A stretch of 64,000 nt of DNA, taken from contig AP026540.1 of the NCBI GenBank assembly GCA_026075535.2, positions 2,604,001-2,668,000 on the forward strand, given 5' to 3'. Source of the stretch: Tricholoma matsutake. Its lineage: Eukaryota; Basidiomycota; Agaricomycetes; Agaricales; Tricholomataceae. The notes below the pieces were generated by a model that saw only the letters and a list, made by a program, of their open reading frames with translations, ran no database searches and was not told the origin of the DNA. The position numbers and the translations under genes were made by a program. How positions within the stretch are numbered: position 1 is the first letter of the stretch; each line of letters begins with the position of its first letter. Below, piece by piece: positions 49,201 through 59,713 of the stretch.

Positions 49201-49640
49201 ATTTCACAGAATTGTTGGTCTGATGCTTCAAGGCCTTTTCCTGCATGTCTTACAGAACTTCTGAAGCAACTGCTTCCTGGCAGCTGCTGATCAGCAGAAC
49301 CCACCTGATATAGCGGGCTGAATCCACCACCACTACCATCCTTTATAAAGGTTGGGACCACAGGTGGCTTTCTGTCCATCTTTTGCAAATTTTTCTGATG
49401 CACCATGCTTTTACCAATTCGAGAGGTTTGCCAGTCTGATACTTCATGGTCTATACTCACAATTCTTACAAATATTCTCAAGTAATCACTTCCAGGCAGC
49501 AGCTGATCAGTGAGGCCATCCTGATATAGCTGGCAGAATCTGCCATCGCTACCATCCTTTATAAGTGTTGGGACAACAGGTGGATTTTCATCACTCTTTT
49601 CTAAATTTCACTGATCAATCACACTTGATATCTCTGTTCA
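49145..49640. repeat. Tandem repeat of about 200 bp
   Basis: Three units begin with ccatcctttataa-g-ttggga at 49148, 49338 and 49551. Each is followed by a caggtgga...tttctaaatttca-type stretch and preceded by ggcagctgctgatcag-type words. The first unit overlaps the end of the DUF6698-like gene. Confidence 0.6.
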
Positions 49641-49659
49641 TTAAATTTCACATATGTAT

Positions 49660-51330
49660 ACTATTTGTTCAGCTACTACCATACATTTCAAAAGCTCAAT
49701 TCTGAGTGTGGTGTTGAAATTTGTCAATGCTACCATCCTTTAAATACCCTTTTCAGACTGTATATAAGAATTGCAAATATTATTATTAATTTGCATATTT
49801 TAAGGCCTTATCAAGCCTTAACCTTTTTGGCCCAAAACCCAGATGTGATGCGTCGAGACAGCGCCATCATGATGCCATACGCAGAGAACATTTGACTCCG
49901 AATATTATCACTAAAACAAAGTCAAAACTTAATTACTGTCTCATATGGACCAAGTCAAGACCTCAGGCTTACCTGGTACCAAGTCTGAGATACACTTTGT
50001 CATTCAAGCTCGGAAAACACATCTATGATCATTGTCGAAGCTCTATAAAGTTCTACAGACCTCTACAAAGCTCTACGAACCCATACAAACCTCTCTGAAG
50101 TTCTACAAAGCTCTATGAACCTCTACAAAGTCATGAGAATGCTTTGAAATTTGTCGCAACACCTCGAAATTCTTTGTATGCCTTCGGCTGCCATAGTACA
50201 ATTCCCCCGACCTTTGTACAGCTCAAAATATACACTTGGAACATTGTTGATGAGTTCCGAACCAGTATCGAGCAATATCGCAGCGATATCGGCCTTTGAA
50301 CAAGTCCAATATTTCCTTGACTGACTTCAAAAATCATTGAACATCGGAAATTGACATTGGACACTATATCACTATCCGAATGGTCATCGCACACATGCCA
50401 GACGTATCCCCTACCATTGTCGAACAATATTGCACTGATTTCGGGCCACAAAAGAAACTTCAAAAATCTTCGAAAAACATTGAACCTCGAAAAACATCTT
50501 TGGACACAGTATTTCCTATTCAAACAATCTTCGGACGCATGCTGGACACATGGGACACTATCTCAAGTATATCGAACACATTTCAACTGTGTGTGCACGC
50601 ATACAATCCGCTCGAAGCAGTTTCTGATGTTTCATTCAATTTATAACAAGGACAGTCCACTTTTAGCTATTCTTTCTTATTATTTCTTCATCTTGTGTTA
50701 TATTCACCCTTTCTAGGCTCGCTTTATTGTTCTGATATACTTATATTGTCTTTTGCCTCGAGTTTTCCACATGTTTTGCCTCATGTTCTCTAGCCTTTTT
50801 AGGTACTTTCTTTATTTTATATAAAAAGATGTACTAGATACAAAGAAAAACAAGAAAGTCGTCGTCTTCCTCCCAGATCATAGTGATTTGAGAGTTCTGT
50901 TTAGTCTTATTCAGTCCAAAGTTTGGTGTTTTATGCTAAACTTCCTCAAAATTCCTCAAAATTCCTTGAGATTCCTCGCATTATGCTATTTTCGCTCTCG
51001 TTTCGCCTTTGCTTTGCTTCTACTACTCGTCTAGTCCCCTGATCTTGCATCCGAACATATTTGCGCACTCGAAATTCCTTGAGACTTCTTCGAAAAAAAC
51101 CTCAAAAAATATCGCAACACCTTGAAAATCATTGCAAGGCCTCAAAACACACTCTTTTAGCTTCAAACCACTTCGACAAGCAGTTGTTTTAGGACTACTT
51201 GATGGTTGGTCTGACAGGTGACATCTAGAGGGCCTCACATCCTTCCTCTGACTTGTGTTATACCATCCAAAGCCTTTTTGTGGGTTTTGTTTGGGTTTCT
51301 GGGTTGAGCATCATCAGCGTCATAAGTCAT
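49660..51330. repeat. LTR-like dispersed repeat, copy B
   Basis: Shares collinear anchors with 9061-10190: gttttgcctcatgttct (about 50772), ccttcctctgact (about 51240) and gggttgagcatcatc (about 51303). The 5' part has short repeats of tctacaaagctctatgaac (50040-50130). No coding region is seen. Confidence 0.4.
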
Positions 51331-51524
51331 GGTGGCATTGTGGGCTTTTAAGTTGGTGATGTTGAAGTTGTAAGTGATTGAATGTGACAATTACCTTTTT
51401 CGTTCAAAATCCACATGTCAGTAAAACCCACTGGATTTGAAATATGTAGTAGGCTGACTTCAAAATGTAAGCCCATCTCCCACCAAAATTATAAACTCCG
51501 ATTTCTGCCGAGGAGCCGCCTCAC

Positions 51525-52040
51525 TTAAATTTTCACTTTGGATTGCTGGATGTTCATGTTAAAAGAATGAGTCCTCGTACCTTGGACTCTTAAAAGCAAA
51601 GTAAAGTGAAGTAAAAGACTAGAGGGTAGCATTGGGAGATGGAGATATTGGTAGCAGATGTGATAAATGTGGAGGTAATGAGATGTCAGATGAATGATAA
51701 TGGGGCTCTTTCCATGATCGATGCACAAATCCCCATATTTGACCAGTGAGGTGAATAGATGTAGTGTGCCATGAATGAGCAAGCTGGTGAACATTTGGAT
51801 GATGGAAGAGATGGAAAGGTGGGAATGATAGATCAAATCTCCTATGTTCAGCAACAACCCAGAGTAATAGAATGTTCTCATCATCAGCCAGTGTGGACCA
51901 TCTTGAAACAAGTTTGAAGTGACATGTAGCAGCAGAGTATGTTTATGTGCAGGAACATGAAAACTGGTGAGAATGGTTTCAGTTTTGTGCATAATTTCAT
52001 TGTATGAGTAAGTGAAAAATTGCACAGTTGACAGAAACAT
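51525..52040 (-). CDS. Uncharacterised ORF, possible LINE remnant
   Basis: 171 open codons on minus, rich in His, Leu, Ser and Tyr, ending near the left edge of the LTR at 52079. No domain recognised. Composition resembles the LINE ORF2 fragment at 57-58.7 kb, from which the LTR insertion may have separated it; this link is weak. Confidence 0.25.
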   Translation of the reverse strand: MFLSTVQFFTYSYNEIMHKTETILTSFHVPAHKHTLLLHVTSNLFQDGPHWLMMRTFYYSGLLLNIGDLIYHSHLSISSIIQMFTSLLIHGTLHLFTSLVKYGDLCIDHGKSPIIIHLTSHYLHIYHICYQYLHLPMLPSSLLLHFTLLLRVQGTRTHSFNMNIQQSKVKI

Positions 52041-52190
52041 GGTGAGATGTTTCCAGTTTGGAGAATGAAAACTGAAACTATAAGGGCAACCTTAGAAGCT
52101 ACTTAATTAGTGGACTAGCAAAGGGAAATCCAAAGTTAAAATTATGGTACATATTACATGGAGTGGAGATGCACCTAGCAAAGGGAAATC

Positions 52191-53609
52191 TAGGGCTGCA
52201 CACCGTCCGTATTATGGCCACAGCCATACAACACACAGTAGTTTGACGGATATGGTAGACCGTACACTGTCCATATATCTAACACCCATAACCTCTGACG
52301 GTATGGTACGGGTACCAATACGGCCATATTATGGTTGACGGAAATATAATAATACACAAAATTGAATATAACATTCCAGTACTATAGTAAACAAATGCAG
52401 CGACAGGAGTTTGTTGTTTGCAATGGTCCAGAGTGTTTTATACATTGGAATTTTTAATCAGATAGTGTGAGGGATGATACAAATGTTCTTATTGAGATAA
52501 GTACAACTAACCGCCCTCACATGCAGCAAGGGAAGGGGCTACAAAAATAATGAATGACAGAAAACAAAAAAAGCTCCCACGAAAAATGTGAGTTATTTGC
52601 CCTGGCCGTCTGATAGCCGTCCATCCCCCCTCCCTGTTGCTCCCCGTTTCCACCCCACAAGCAGTTGCCCATGGCGGTGGTTGGGGGTGCTGTGGTGGTG
52701 GTGGTTCTCGTCCTCATCCTCCCCATCCTGCTCATTGTTGTGTTCACCCGCTGTCTCCATCGTTGTTGGGTACTCTCTCTGTCTCCATCCCATCCCCGCC
52801 GTTGTGGGGTCTGTTCCGCCGCTCATTCTGGCCCTGCCACCCTGGTCGTCCCTGGTCATCCCCTTGTTGTTGTTCGGTTTCCTTTTGCTTGTGTTGCCGT
52901 GGTCATAATCCACAGCAAAAGTAGTCTACCCTGCAAGCAGTAGCTCGCAGCGGTGGGGATGGGTACTGGGTCTGGGTTGTTGTCATGCTCATCCCTGTCG
53001 TTCCCATCATCGTCGTCCTCTTCGTTGTTGTTGTTGTGATTTAGTCGTCGGCATCCTTCGTCTTCATGCCCTTCTGCAGTCTCCTACACCCAAATGATGA
53101 GGCAGTCCTCAGCCAGCAGGTGGAGGTGCGTTGGTTGTCATTGTAGTGTCGTTGTTAGATAAAACCTGTAGATAATAACAATAGAAGTTAGTTGAATGAA
53201 GAAAATGAGAGAGGAGACATAAAAAACACTTACCCAGGGTGGTCATATTCCCACCATTTGTTCGTTTGGTGGTGGTGGTAGCCCTGCATTGTCATCGTCG
53301 TTGTCTTACTGACAAGGTGAGCTCACCATTGTCGTCGTCGTTGGGCTTATCTTCATTGACTGTTTGGTCATTGTGTGATCGAAACCTAAATAAATTTGTC
53401 AGCATTTCTATTTTTGGCTGAGTGCTTATAGAAAGCGCTGTATAACCATATGCATGGCCGTAATGGCCATCTTTTGATGGTCAATACGGCATAAATCCAT
53501 ACTGTACACTGTATCGTCAAGGCAAGTCTCAAGGTCCTGACAGTACGGGTACCATAACCGTCAGATGGCACCATGTAACCGTCAGTGTACGGCACAGTGC
53601 ACAGCCCTA
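52191..53609. mobile_element. Non-autonomous hAT element, 1,419 bp
   Basis: The termini read TAGGGCTG inward on both strands, followed by imperfect inverted sequence (gcac-gt-cgta). A perfect 8-bp target duplication, GGGAAATC, is at 52183-52190 and 53610-53617. The uninterrupted LTR at 60045-60052 carries a single GATTTCCC, which is the empty site. Subterminal words such as ggtacgggtacc and tatggccgta occur at both ends. The interior is GC-rich with gtcgtcgttg and ccccacaagcagttgccc (52653-52670). No transposase is encoded. Confidence 0.93.
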
Positions 53610-54042
53610 GGGAAATCCAAAGAGAAAACTCTAACCCCTTTGCCAATGCCCAGTATATGTGAAGATTGCAAAAATCAAATAATAGCCTAACAATAGAAAA
53701 GGCAGAGATAGGCAGATCAAGGCTGCTGAATGACATCACACCAAGGGGTGGATGTTGGAAAGGGTACGCCGCCTCTAAATATAAAACTGTCAACATGCAC
53801 AAAGATGAGAGTACTTTACACTCCCCCACCTATTCCGGTTGGATTCCGGAATTTCTGGAATTTCTGGAATCCGGTGGAATTTTTTTTATATGTAGTTTTC
53901 CCTATGCAGCACAATTCCAGTTGGAATAAGGATCCAATTTATACCTGGAATCCCCGGAATCTGACTGGACTCATCACAACCGGAATAACAGGAATAACCG
54001 GAATGCATGTGCTTTCCCAAATAAAAGTTTGACACACATCAA

Positions 54043-54100
54043 GAATTGAACACTCAACCTTGGGTCTGCACACATAACAGCACACTTAACCACTGAGCTA
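54043..54100 (-). repeat. tRNA-like A/B boxes, left subterminus, facing outward
   Basis: On minus, TAGCTCAGTGG (54100-54090) is a perfect A box and GTGTTCAATTC (54053-54043) a near B box, 37 nt apart. No full clover-leaf forms. It reads toward the left terminal repeat of the Mutator-like element. Confidence 0.5.
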
Positions 54101-54414
54101 CCAAGCAATTATTCCTCTACATACATTTAATACTTTTATTACCCAACCAAGGTACATAGTTAATCACAGCCATTAACGGAATAATTAATAAGTACGCATA
54201 CGCATGACATGTGACACATGACTGCCAGCTCACAACCACCACCACCACTGTCGCCAATGCTGCCTCCTCCTCCTCTCCACTCTACCACCACCACTGTGTG
54301 CGCACCCACCACAACCATTCCCATGCCCACTGCCACCATCACCACCACCTTCAAACGAGCCGACTGGATGGAACGTGGGCCCAAACAACGCAGATCACAT
54401 CATTTGGGGCCTAA

Positions 54415-54912
54415 GTATGTTTTTTTTTCATTTGCTTTTTGTTTTTGTATACTAACTAACTTGTTTCGTTTGTTTTATAGGTTCTACTCTACTGACAGAC
54501 AGAACATGGGCCCAAACGATGTGATTGGACAGAACACAGGCCCAAACGATGCAGATCATGTTGTTTGGGCCCTAAGTAAGTTTTTTTTGTTTGCTTTTTG
54601 TTTTTATATACTAACTTGTTTCTTTTGTTTTATAGGTTCCCAGACAGAACAGGGGCACAAACGACATGATTGGATGGAACGCAGGCCCAAATGATGCAGA
54701 TCACATCATTTGGGCCCTAAGTAAGTTTTTTTTGTTTGCTTTTTGTTTTTATAAACTAACTAACTTGTTTCTTTTGTTTTATAGGATCTACTCTACTGCC
54801 AGATGGAACACGGGCCCAAACAAGTTGCCATCATTTGGGCCATAGATAAGTTTTTTTTTCTTTTTTCTTTTTCTTTTTATCAATCAACTAATTGTAATTT
54901 ATTGCTTTTTAG
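54415..54912 (+). repeat. Four tandem exon-intron modules
   Basis: Intron-like segments lie at 54415-54480, 54576-54635, 54721-54784 and about 54847-54912. Each starts GTAAGT or GTATGT (the fourth is mutated to ATAAGT), has TTTGCTTTTTGTTTTT, a TACTAAC-type branch site in the first three, and ends TTTTATAG or TTTTTAG. They separate exon-like segments of about 95, 85 and 62 nt that all contain gggcccaaac and atttgggcc words. Upstream, an open frame starts at 54218 (Pro/Thr/Ser-rich). All introns are 60-66 bp, typical for Agaricomycetes. Whether they are spliced is unknown. Confidence 0.65.
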
Positions 54913-55179
54913 GTTGTATACTACTGGGGACGACCTGCCACGATGAAAAATGCGCAACCCACGCCCACACCCACCTGATCCCCTCCTCCCCATTCAAATG
55001 GGATGTGAGGCTGTCGACATGGGCTAGGAGGGTGCAGAGGGATGCCAGGAGACCCCGGAAGGGGGGTACCTGCCTAGTAAGCACCCACCAACCTCTGTAC
55101 TCACGCCACGTTGCACTGACGCACCCAAACCCCCCCAAAAAAAAGAAAAAAACAGAAATCCAAACAGGGGACAACAGCA

Positions 55180-55590
55180 ATGAACGACGACAAGCCACCC
55201 ACCCCCAGCCTCATGAGCAACCAACTGCTTGTGGGGTGGATCGTGGGTGGAACAACACCCAGGCACAGGGACAGGAGATGACAATGACACACCACCCGCC
55301 CCCAGCCTCACAAGCAACTGCTCATGGGGTGGATTGTGGGTGGAACAACAACAATGACAAGCCACCCACCCCCAGCCTCATGAGCAACTGCTCGTGGGGT
55401 GGATCATGGGTGGAACAATGCCCAGGCACAGGGACAGGTGACAACAACAACACACCACCTGCCCCCAGCCTCACAAGCAACTGCTCATGGGGTGGATCAT
55501 GGGTGGAATGACAACAACGACAAGCCACCTACCCCCAGCCTCACAAGCAACTGCTCGTGGGGTGGATTGTGGGTGGAATGACAGACAACA
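55180..55590. repeat. 163-bp higher-order tandem repeat
   Basis: The word gtggggtgga (or atggggtgga) occurs at 55231, 55324, 55394, 55487 and 55557. The spacing alternates 93, 70, 93, 70 bp, i.e. a two-part unit of 163 bp repeated about 2.5 times. Confidence 0.85.
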
Positions 55591-55603
55591 GCGGGGTCAC
55601 ATC

Positions 55604-55870
55604 CCCTCCCCCTCCCCCACACTTCATGTGGGGAGGGATTTTTTTTGTACTTTTAATTATTTATTAGTATTGTGCCCCCCCTCCCCATTTTGCATGGGGG
55701 AGAAATTTTTTTCTTCATGTTTTTACCTCCCCCCTCGTGTTCGGCGCCAGGGTTTAGCTTTTTATGTATATAAATAAAACTCCCTCTCACATCTTGTGAG
55801 AGGGAGGATTTTTTGTTTATCTATGTAATCACAATCATCCCCACCCTCGCATTCAATGTGAGGGATGTGG
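55604..55870. other. Four consecutive GC hairpins, three with T-runs
   Basis: Stems are: CCCTCCCCCACA/TGTGGGGAGGG followed by T8; CTCCCCAT/ATGGGGGAG followed by T7; a perfect 12-bp CTCCCTCTCACA/TGTGAGAGGGAG followed by T6; and CCCTCGCAT/ATGTGAGGG without a T-run. Loops are 3-5 nt. They resemble intrinsic terminators in form, but eukaryotic RNA polymerase II does not use such signals. A role in RNA polymerase III termination or in DNA structure is possible. Confidence 0.6.
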
Positions 55871-55957
55871 TTAATTAAAAAATTTTGATCTTAACTACTT
55901 CGAAAAAAATTAGAGTGTCATGAATAAACCTTATATTACTAACTAATAATTCTCCTG

Positions 55958-56032
55958 TGGCTCAACTGGTTAAGCACAGATGTTTGGTTTGTCATGTGAT
56001 CACTCTAATCAAGATGTCTTGAGTTCAATCCT
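55958..56032 (+). repeat. tRNA-like A/B boxes, right subterminus, facing outward
   Basis: TGGCTCAACTGG (55958-55969) fits an A box. AGTTCAATCCT (56022-56032) fits a B box, about 53 nt apart. It reads toward the right terminal repeat, the mirror of the module at 54043-54100. Confidence 0.5.
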
Positions 56033-56439
56033 TACTCTGCACAAATATATTTTGTAGGCACTTTGACAACTTAAGACTTGAAATTTCACTATCCATTAGG
56101 GTATATACTCTAAGTTGAGCATCTGGAGTAACCGGAATCTGGTCAGAATAACCAGACTAGCTGGACTCTGACCGGAATAACTGGACTCCAATCAGAAGAA
56201 CTGGACTCTGACCAGAATAACTGGACTCCAACCAGAATAACTGGACTCCAACCGGAATAGGTGGGGGAGGGTAAATTACAGAAAGATGATAGAAAGGGAA
56301 ATTAGTAATAAAATAAGGAAAAATCATAGAAAAGGAAGAATAGGAGGAAATAAAGTGAGGAAAAATATAGGACAAACATAAAAAATAGGAGAAACACACA
56401 GGGCACCCCCTAGTCCCCTTACAGACACCATGGCTGAAT

Positions 56440-56881
56440 AGTGTTTGAAGGTCCAGTCCATGGTTATGTAACAGTCTTTTGGAATTTTGAGATGTAATCT
56501 GCTTGTTAAAGCCTTACAATGTATCCTGGCATTTCAGGACTTTTTGTACACAATGTCAAGATATGATTGAAAAGGTCTTGTCATTATGCCTCAGTGGTTT
56601 TTACAGAATTAAACATATTAAACATAAAACAATTTTTCCAGTCTATACATTTTCTGAGGTTTTGAGAAAAGTGTATGTACTGGAAAAATTGTTTTGTGTT
56701 TAATATGTTTAATTCTGTAAAAATGACTGAGACATAATGACAAAACCTTTTCAAACATATCTTGACATTGTGTACAGAAACTCCTGAAATGCCATGATAG
56801 GCTGTAAGGCTTTAACAAGCAGATTACATCTCAAAATTCGAAAAGACTGTTATATAACCATGGACTGGACCTTCAAACACT
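56440..56881. mobile_element. Foldback element (long palindrome), 442 bp
   Basis: Two arms of about 220 bp form an almost perfect inverted repeat with a very short centre near 56660. The first 41 bp of the arms differ at one position. It is flanked by a perfect 10-bp duplication, ATGGCTGAAT (56430-56439 and 56882-56891). Such a duplication suits Mutator-type mobilisation. The two short reading frames, one per strand, are mirror translations of the arms and are not genes. Confidence 0.9.
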
Positions 56882-57056
56882 ATGGCTGAATGTTCCCAAA
56901 GCAACCATCCCACAGATGACATGTGTCCAACTGAGCTGACCTGATATACAGCTGGACAATGGCAGAGTATGCTGATGAGGAATGGGTGTAAGGATAGGCA
57001 GGGGGCAGGTGCTGATCATACAGTACATGATGCGCAAGCAAGCTTAGTCCAGTCTT

Positions 57057-58702
57057 TTAGGTGGGTGTTAACAAGTTCAAATTGCAGGTGGGAGGAAAAA
57101 TTGGATTCAATGAAACCAGCAGAGGAGAGATGCAGTGTGTAGTCATCCATGGAGAATGTTGGGAGAGGCACAAAGGGGGGTGGGAATAAGTCAGAGTGGG
57201 AAGTGGATGCACGAGCCTCGATGGCTGCAGTTGCCAGTGCAGGTAAAGAAGTGGAAGAAGTATGACTGTGTGAGAAATTGTAAGAAATATAAGATGATGA
57301 TTGAGGTGTAATGCACTTTGAATGAATTGTACAGAGTTGAGATGATCAGTATGAATAACAGAGGAAGAGGGGATAGTCGACAGTGAAGATACTAGATTTG
57401 AGTGTAAAAGAAGGAGGGTAGCAGCAATTAGGCCATATATTTCACCATGAGAACTATTGATGGCAGAGGAAGGTGGAAGGGAGAGAAGATATGCAGTGGA
57501 ATTATGAAGGATGGAGAAAGTGATCAATTGATGTTGTGATAGAGTCAGATTAGCAGGTCACATAGATGCATCTGATGCAGTAAGGAAAGATGGAAGATGG
57601 GGCATTGGTAAGGGGTAGGGGTGATGAAAGAGGGTGAGGACTGCATATGATGCTGTCTGTTCCCATTGAGATCATGGGATACCAAGGGATAAGTCACCAT
57701 ATTGGATTTGGGAGAGGGATAGGAAGGAAAGGAATGTGGAAAGGTTGTTCCAGGCACAAGATAGTGGAGGTGAGTGAGGTAAGACATTCTGGAAGAGATA
57801 TGTGACAAAATTATAGTTGAAGGAAGGAAGAAGTGCCCACCAGCCAACATGATGTAGACCATGGGAAGCAAGTTGTGCAATGTCAGTTGGAGATGGGAGG
57901 ATGTTAGTGAGATGGTGAAGTAAAGTGTGGAGGGTTGCATGTAAAGATGTAAAGAGATGGTCAAGGGAGATGTTGCCATGAAAGAGGCAAGACTGATCAG
58001 TGAGCCAGAATGTGAAGTTATTGTTGGCTAGTGTATTCCATGCCACAATCCGGCCTCAAGGCAATTGATGATGGTAATGTTGAAAATCTTTCAGAGGTGG
58101 GAGGAATCAAATGGAGACATTGCAGAAGTTGAAGGAGCATGACCAATCAGAAAGGGTGATACATGCTAGATAATGACAGATGAAAGATGATGATTCAGAT
58201 CCCTAAGGACACCTATAGCTGCAAGTTGGGCATTCATAAATCCCACTGAAGGAAAGTTGAATCCCAAGTTGGTGAGCAATCGAGATGAGAAATGAAAGGG
58301 GAAATGGCATTGGGTGTGAATAATGCTTGCAATTTTCCACTGTGCATCATTGGGCACAATGGGCTGGAAGGATAAATGAGGTCTGATTTTGGAATTTAGG
58401 CATTGCATTATAAGTTGTTGTAACATGGTGGATGGAATGGGAATGGAAGAGGGAGGGAGTTTGAAATTTGAGATGAGATCCTGTAAGTGCAAAAATTGTG
58501 CATGGAGTTCATTTATTAGCACATGCAAGAACTCAATGGGGCCATGTGAAACAGGAACAGAAGCAAGAGGAATGGTGGTAGATGAAGAGAGATCTGAAGC
58601 ATCCACAGTAGGGACATGAATTTGAGATGGAAAGTGACATTCATGATTGTGGATGTACATGACAGATTTTGTGGAACAAAAGTACTCCTGTACTTTTGAC
58701 AC
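57057..58702 (-). pseudogene. LINE ORF2 C-terminal fragment with RNase H
   Basis: Reading on minus, a linker region (FMNAQLAAIGVLRDLNHH, about 58220) is followed by an RNase H domain at about 57600-57350. It keeps the acidic residues in TASDASM (followed by a TGA), HGEIYGL and HTDHLNSV. A RNase H after RT is typical of several LINE clades. RT itself is missing, so this is a 5'-truncated copy, the normal LINE outcome. It lies between the chromodomain of the minus gypsy and its presumed LTR. Frame changes show decay. Confidence 0.55.
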
Positions 58703-58907
58703 TCAGAGGGCAAACCAAGTAAACAGAAAGTTTGTATGAGTTCAAGATGAAGATGCAATCCAAATACATTGTACAACAATCAACATATTGCACATGATTG
58801 CATGTCCGATACTAATAGAATAAGACAATAATAGAACACATGAAGAAGTAGAAGAAATACTGATAAGAGATAGAATCTCTTACACTCACCTATTCCCTCT
58901 TGAAAAA

Positions 58908-59690
58908 CTAACTGTGTTCCTCTTCCCATTTTGCAAGGGCTTCCATGTCGATGAGTTCACTGGTTGGTAAACATAGATCATGCTCAGGACTGTACCCAAC
59001 CCATCTTATGAGGTACTGTGATCCTCTCCTGCATGGACATCTGTCAATAATCTTCTCAATGAAATATTCCATATTGCCTTCTGTTGTCACTAAAGGTTTT
59101 GGGGGTGTCTGCATCTGGCTAGGGAACATTTCTGGGTCATTTTCGATGTTTTCATGTAGTTCCATGATGTGGAAGGTTGGATGCACTTTAGATGATGCAG
59201 TCGGTATGTGGAGGATTCAGGGAAAGCTCGGAGTATTTCATAAGGACTGTTGAAGCATGGCATGAACTTTGGCACTCTTCCATCTCTTGCCTGCATGTAC
59301 TCTTGTTGGCAATGTCCTATTGCAAGGAGGACCTTATCACCCACCCCAAATGCTGGCTCTGGTCATCGGTCTTTGTTGGTGTTGTGAGCCTGCTGGATCT
59401 TTGCTGCCAGGAGGTTGTTTTGGGCCGCCATTGTTTGTTCCTCCATTTCTTCAATGAATGCATGTGCTGCTGCTGCTTCTGTGGTGACAGGCACTCCATC
59501 CCCTGGTGTGCTTGCAAGGATGCTGACAAGTGGTGGGACCAAACGGGGTGAGTGTCCTGTCTTGAGTATGAAAGGAGACAGTCCTATTGAGGCATTTACT
59601 GTATTCATTATGTTGAATCCTTTCTGGTTACGTTTGACTGACTGTCTTGTTTGAGCATTCTGATGCTCCATCAGTCTGGGCATGGTATGA
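58908..59690 (-). pseudogene. pol: Gypsy integrase C-terminal half with chromodomain
   Basis: Minus strand: integrase core end (NTVNASIGLSPFILKTGHSP, about 59570), then a GDKVLLAIGH block (about 59340), and a chromodomain with SQYLIRWVGYSPEHDLCLP (about 59030-58970). It stops at 58908. It is truncated at 59690-59713 by the 5' LTR of gypsy-2, so the upstream pol of this element lies outside the window or is lost. Pieces fall in different frames. Confidence 0.8.
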
Positions 59691-59713
59691 GGTCAACAGT
59701 TTGTGGTTGATTC

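Larger units (their letters stand above)
53810..56281. mobile_element. Mutator-like non-autonomous TIR element, 2,472 bp
   Basis: The left end AGTACTTTACACTCCCCC and the right end (reverse complement) CTGTAATTTACCCTCCCCC lead into the shared CTCCCCCACCTATTCCGGTT. A 9-bp duplication with one mismatch flanks it: aaagatgag (53801-53809) and aaagatgat (56282-56290). The unoccupied LTR has aaacatgat at the same place. TIR plus 9-bp duplication fits the Mutator superfamily. The subterminal region at 56161-56260 holds five exact 20-bp-spaced units (ctggactccaaccagaataa). The interior has exon-intron modules, a 163-bp array and hairpins (listed separately). No transposase was recognised. Confidence 0.75.
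52079..56423 (-). repeat. Gypsy LTR (minus) interrupted by two DNA transposons
   Basis: On minus it starts TGTAAGGGGACTAGGGGG (56423) and ends CCTTATAGT (near 52079). It is homologous along its length, in opposite orientation, to the gypsy-2 LTR at 59714-60142. Its three parts (52079-52190, 53618-53809, 56291-56423) sum to about 437 bp, close to the 429 bp of the intact LTR. It is probably the 3' LTR of the minus-strand gypsy whose integrase is at 58.9-59.7 kb, since the two face the right way; alternatively it is a solo LTR. No 5-bp target duplication was found. Confidence 0.8.

Noticed and set aside
55604..55870. Bacterial rho-independent terminators indicating bacterial DNA
   Set aside because: The surroundings are typical of a fungal transposon with introns; no bacterial gene is nearby.
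54036..56035. True tRNA genes at the two A/B box sites
   Set aside because: No acceptor-stem pairing and no convincing anticodon arm; treated as tRNA-derived modules.
56503..56818. Two 66-residue proteins of similar sequence on opposite strands
   Set aside because: They are the two arms of the foldback palindrome, not genes.
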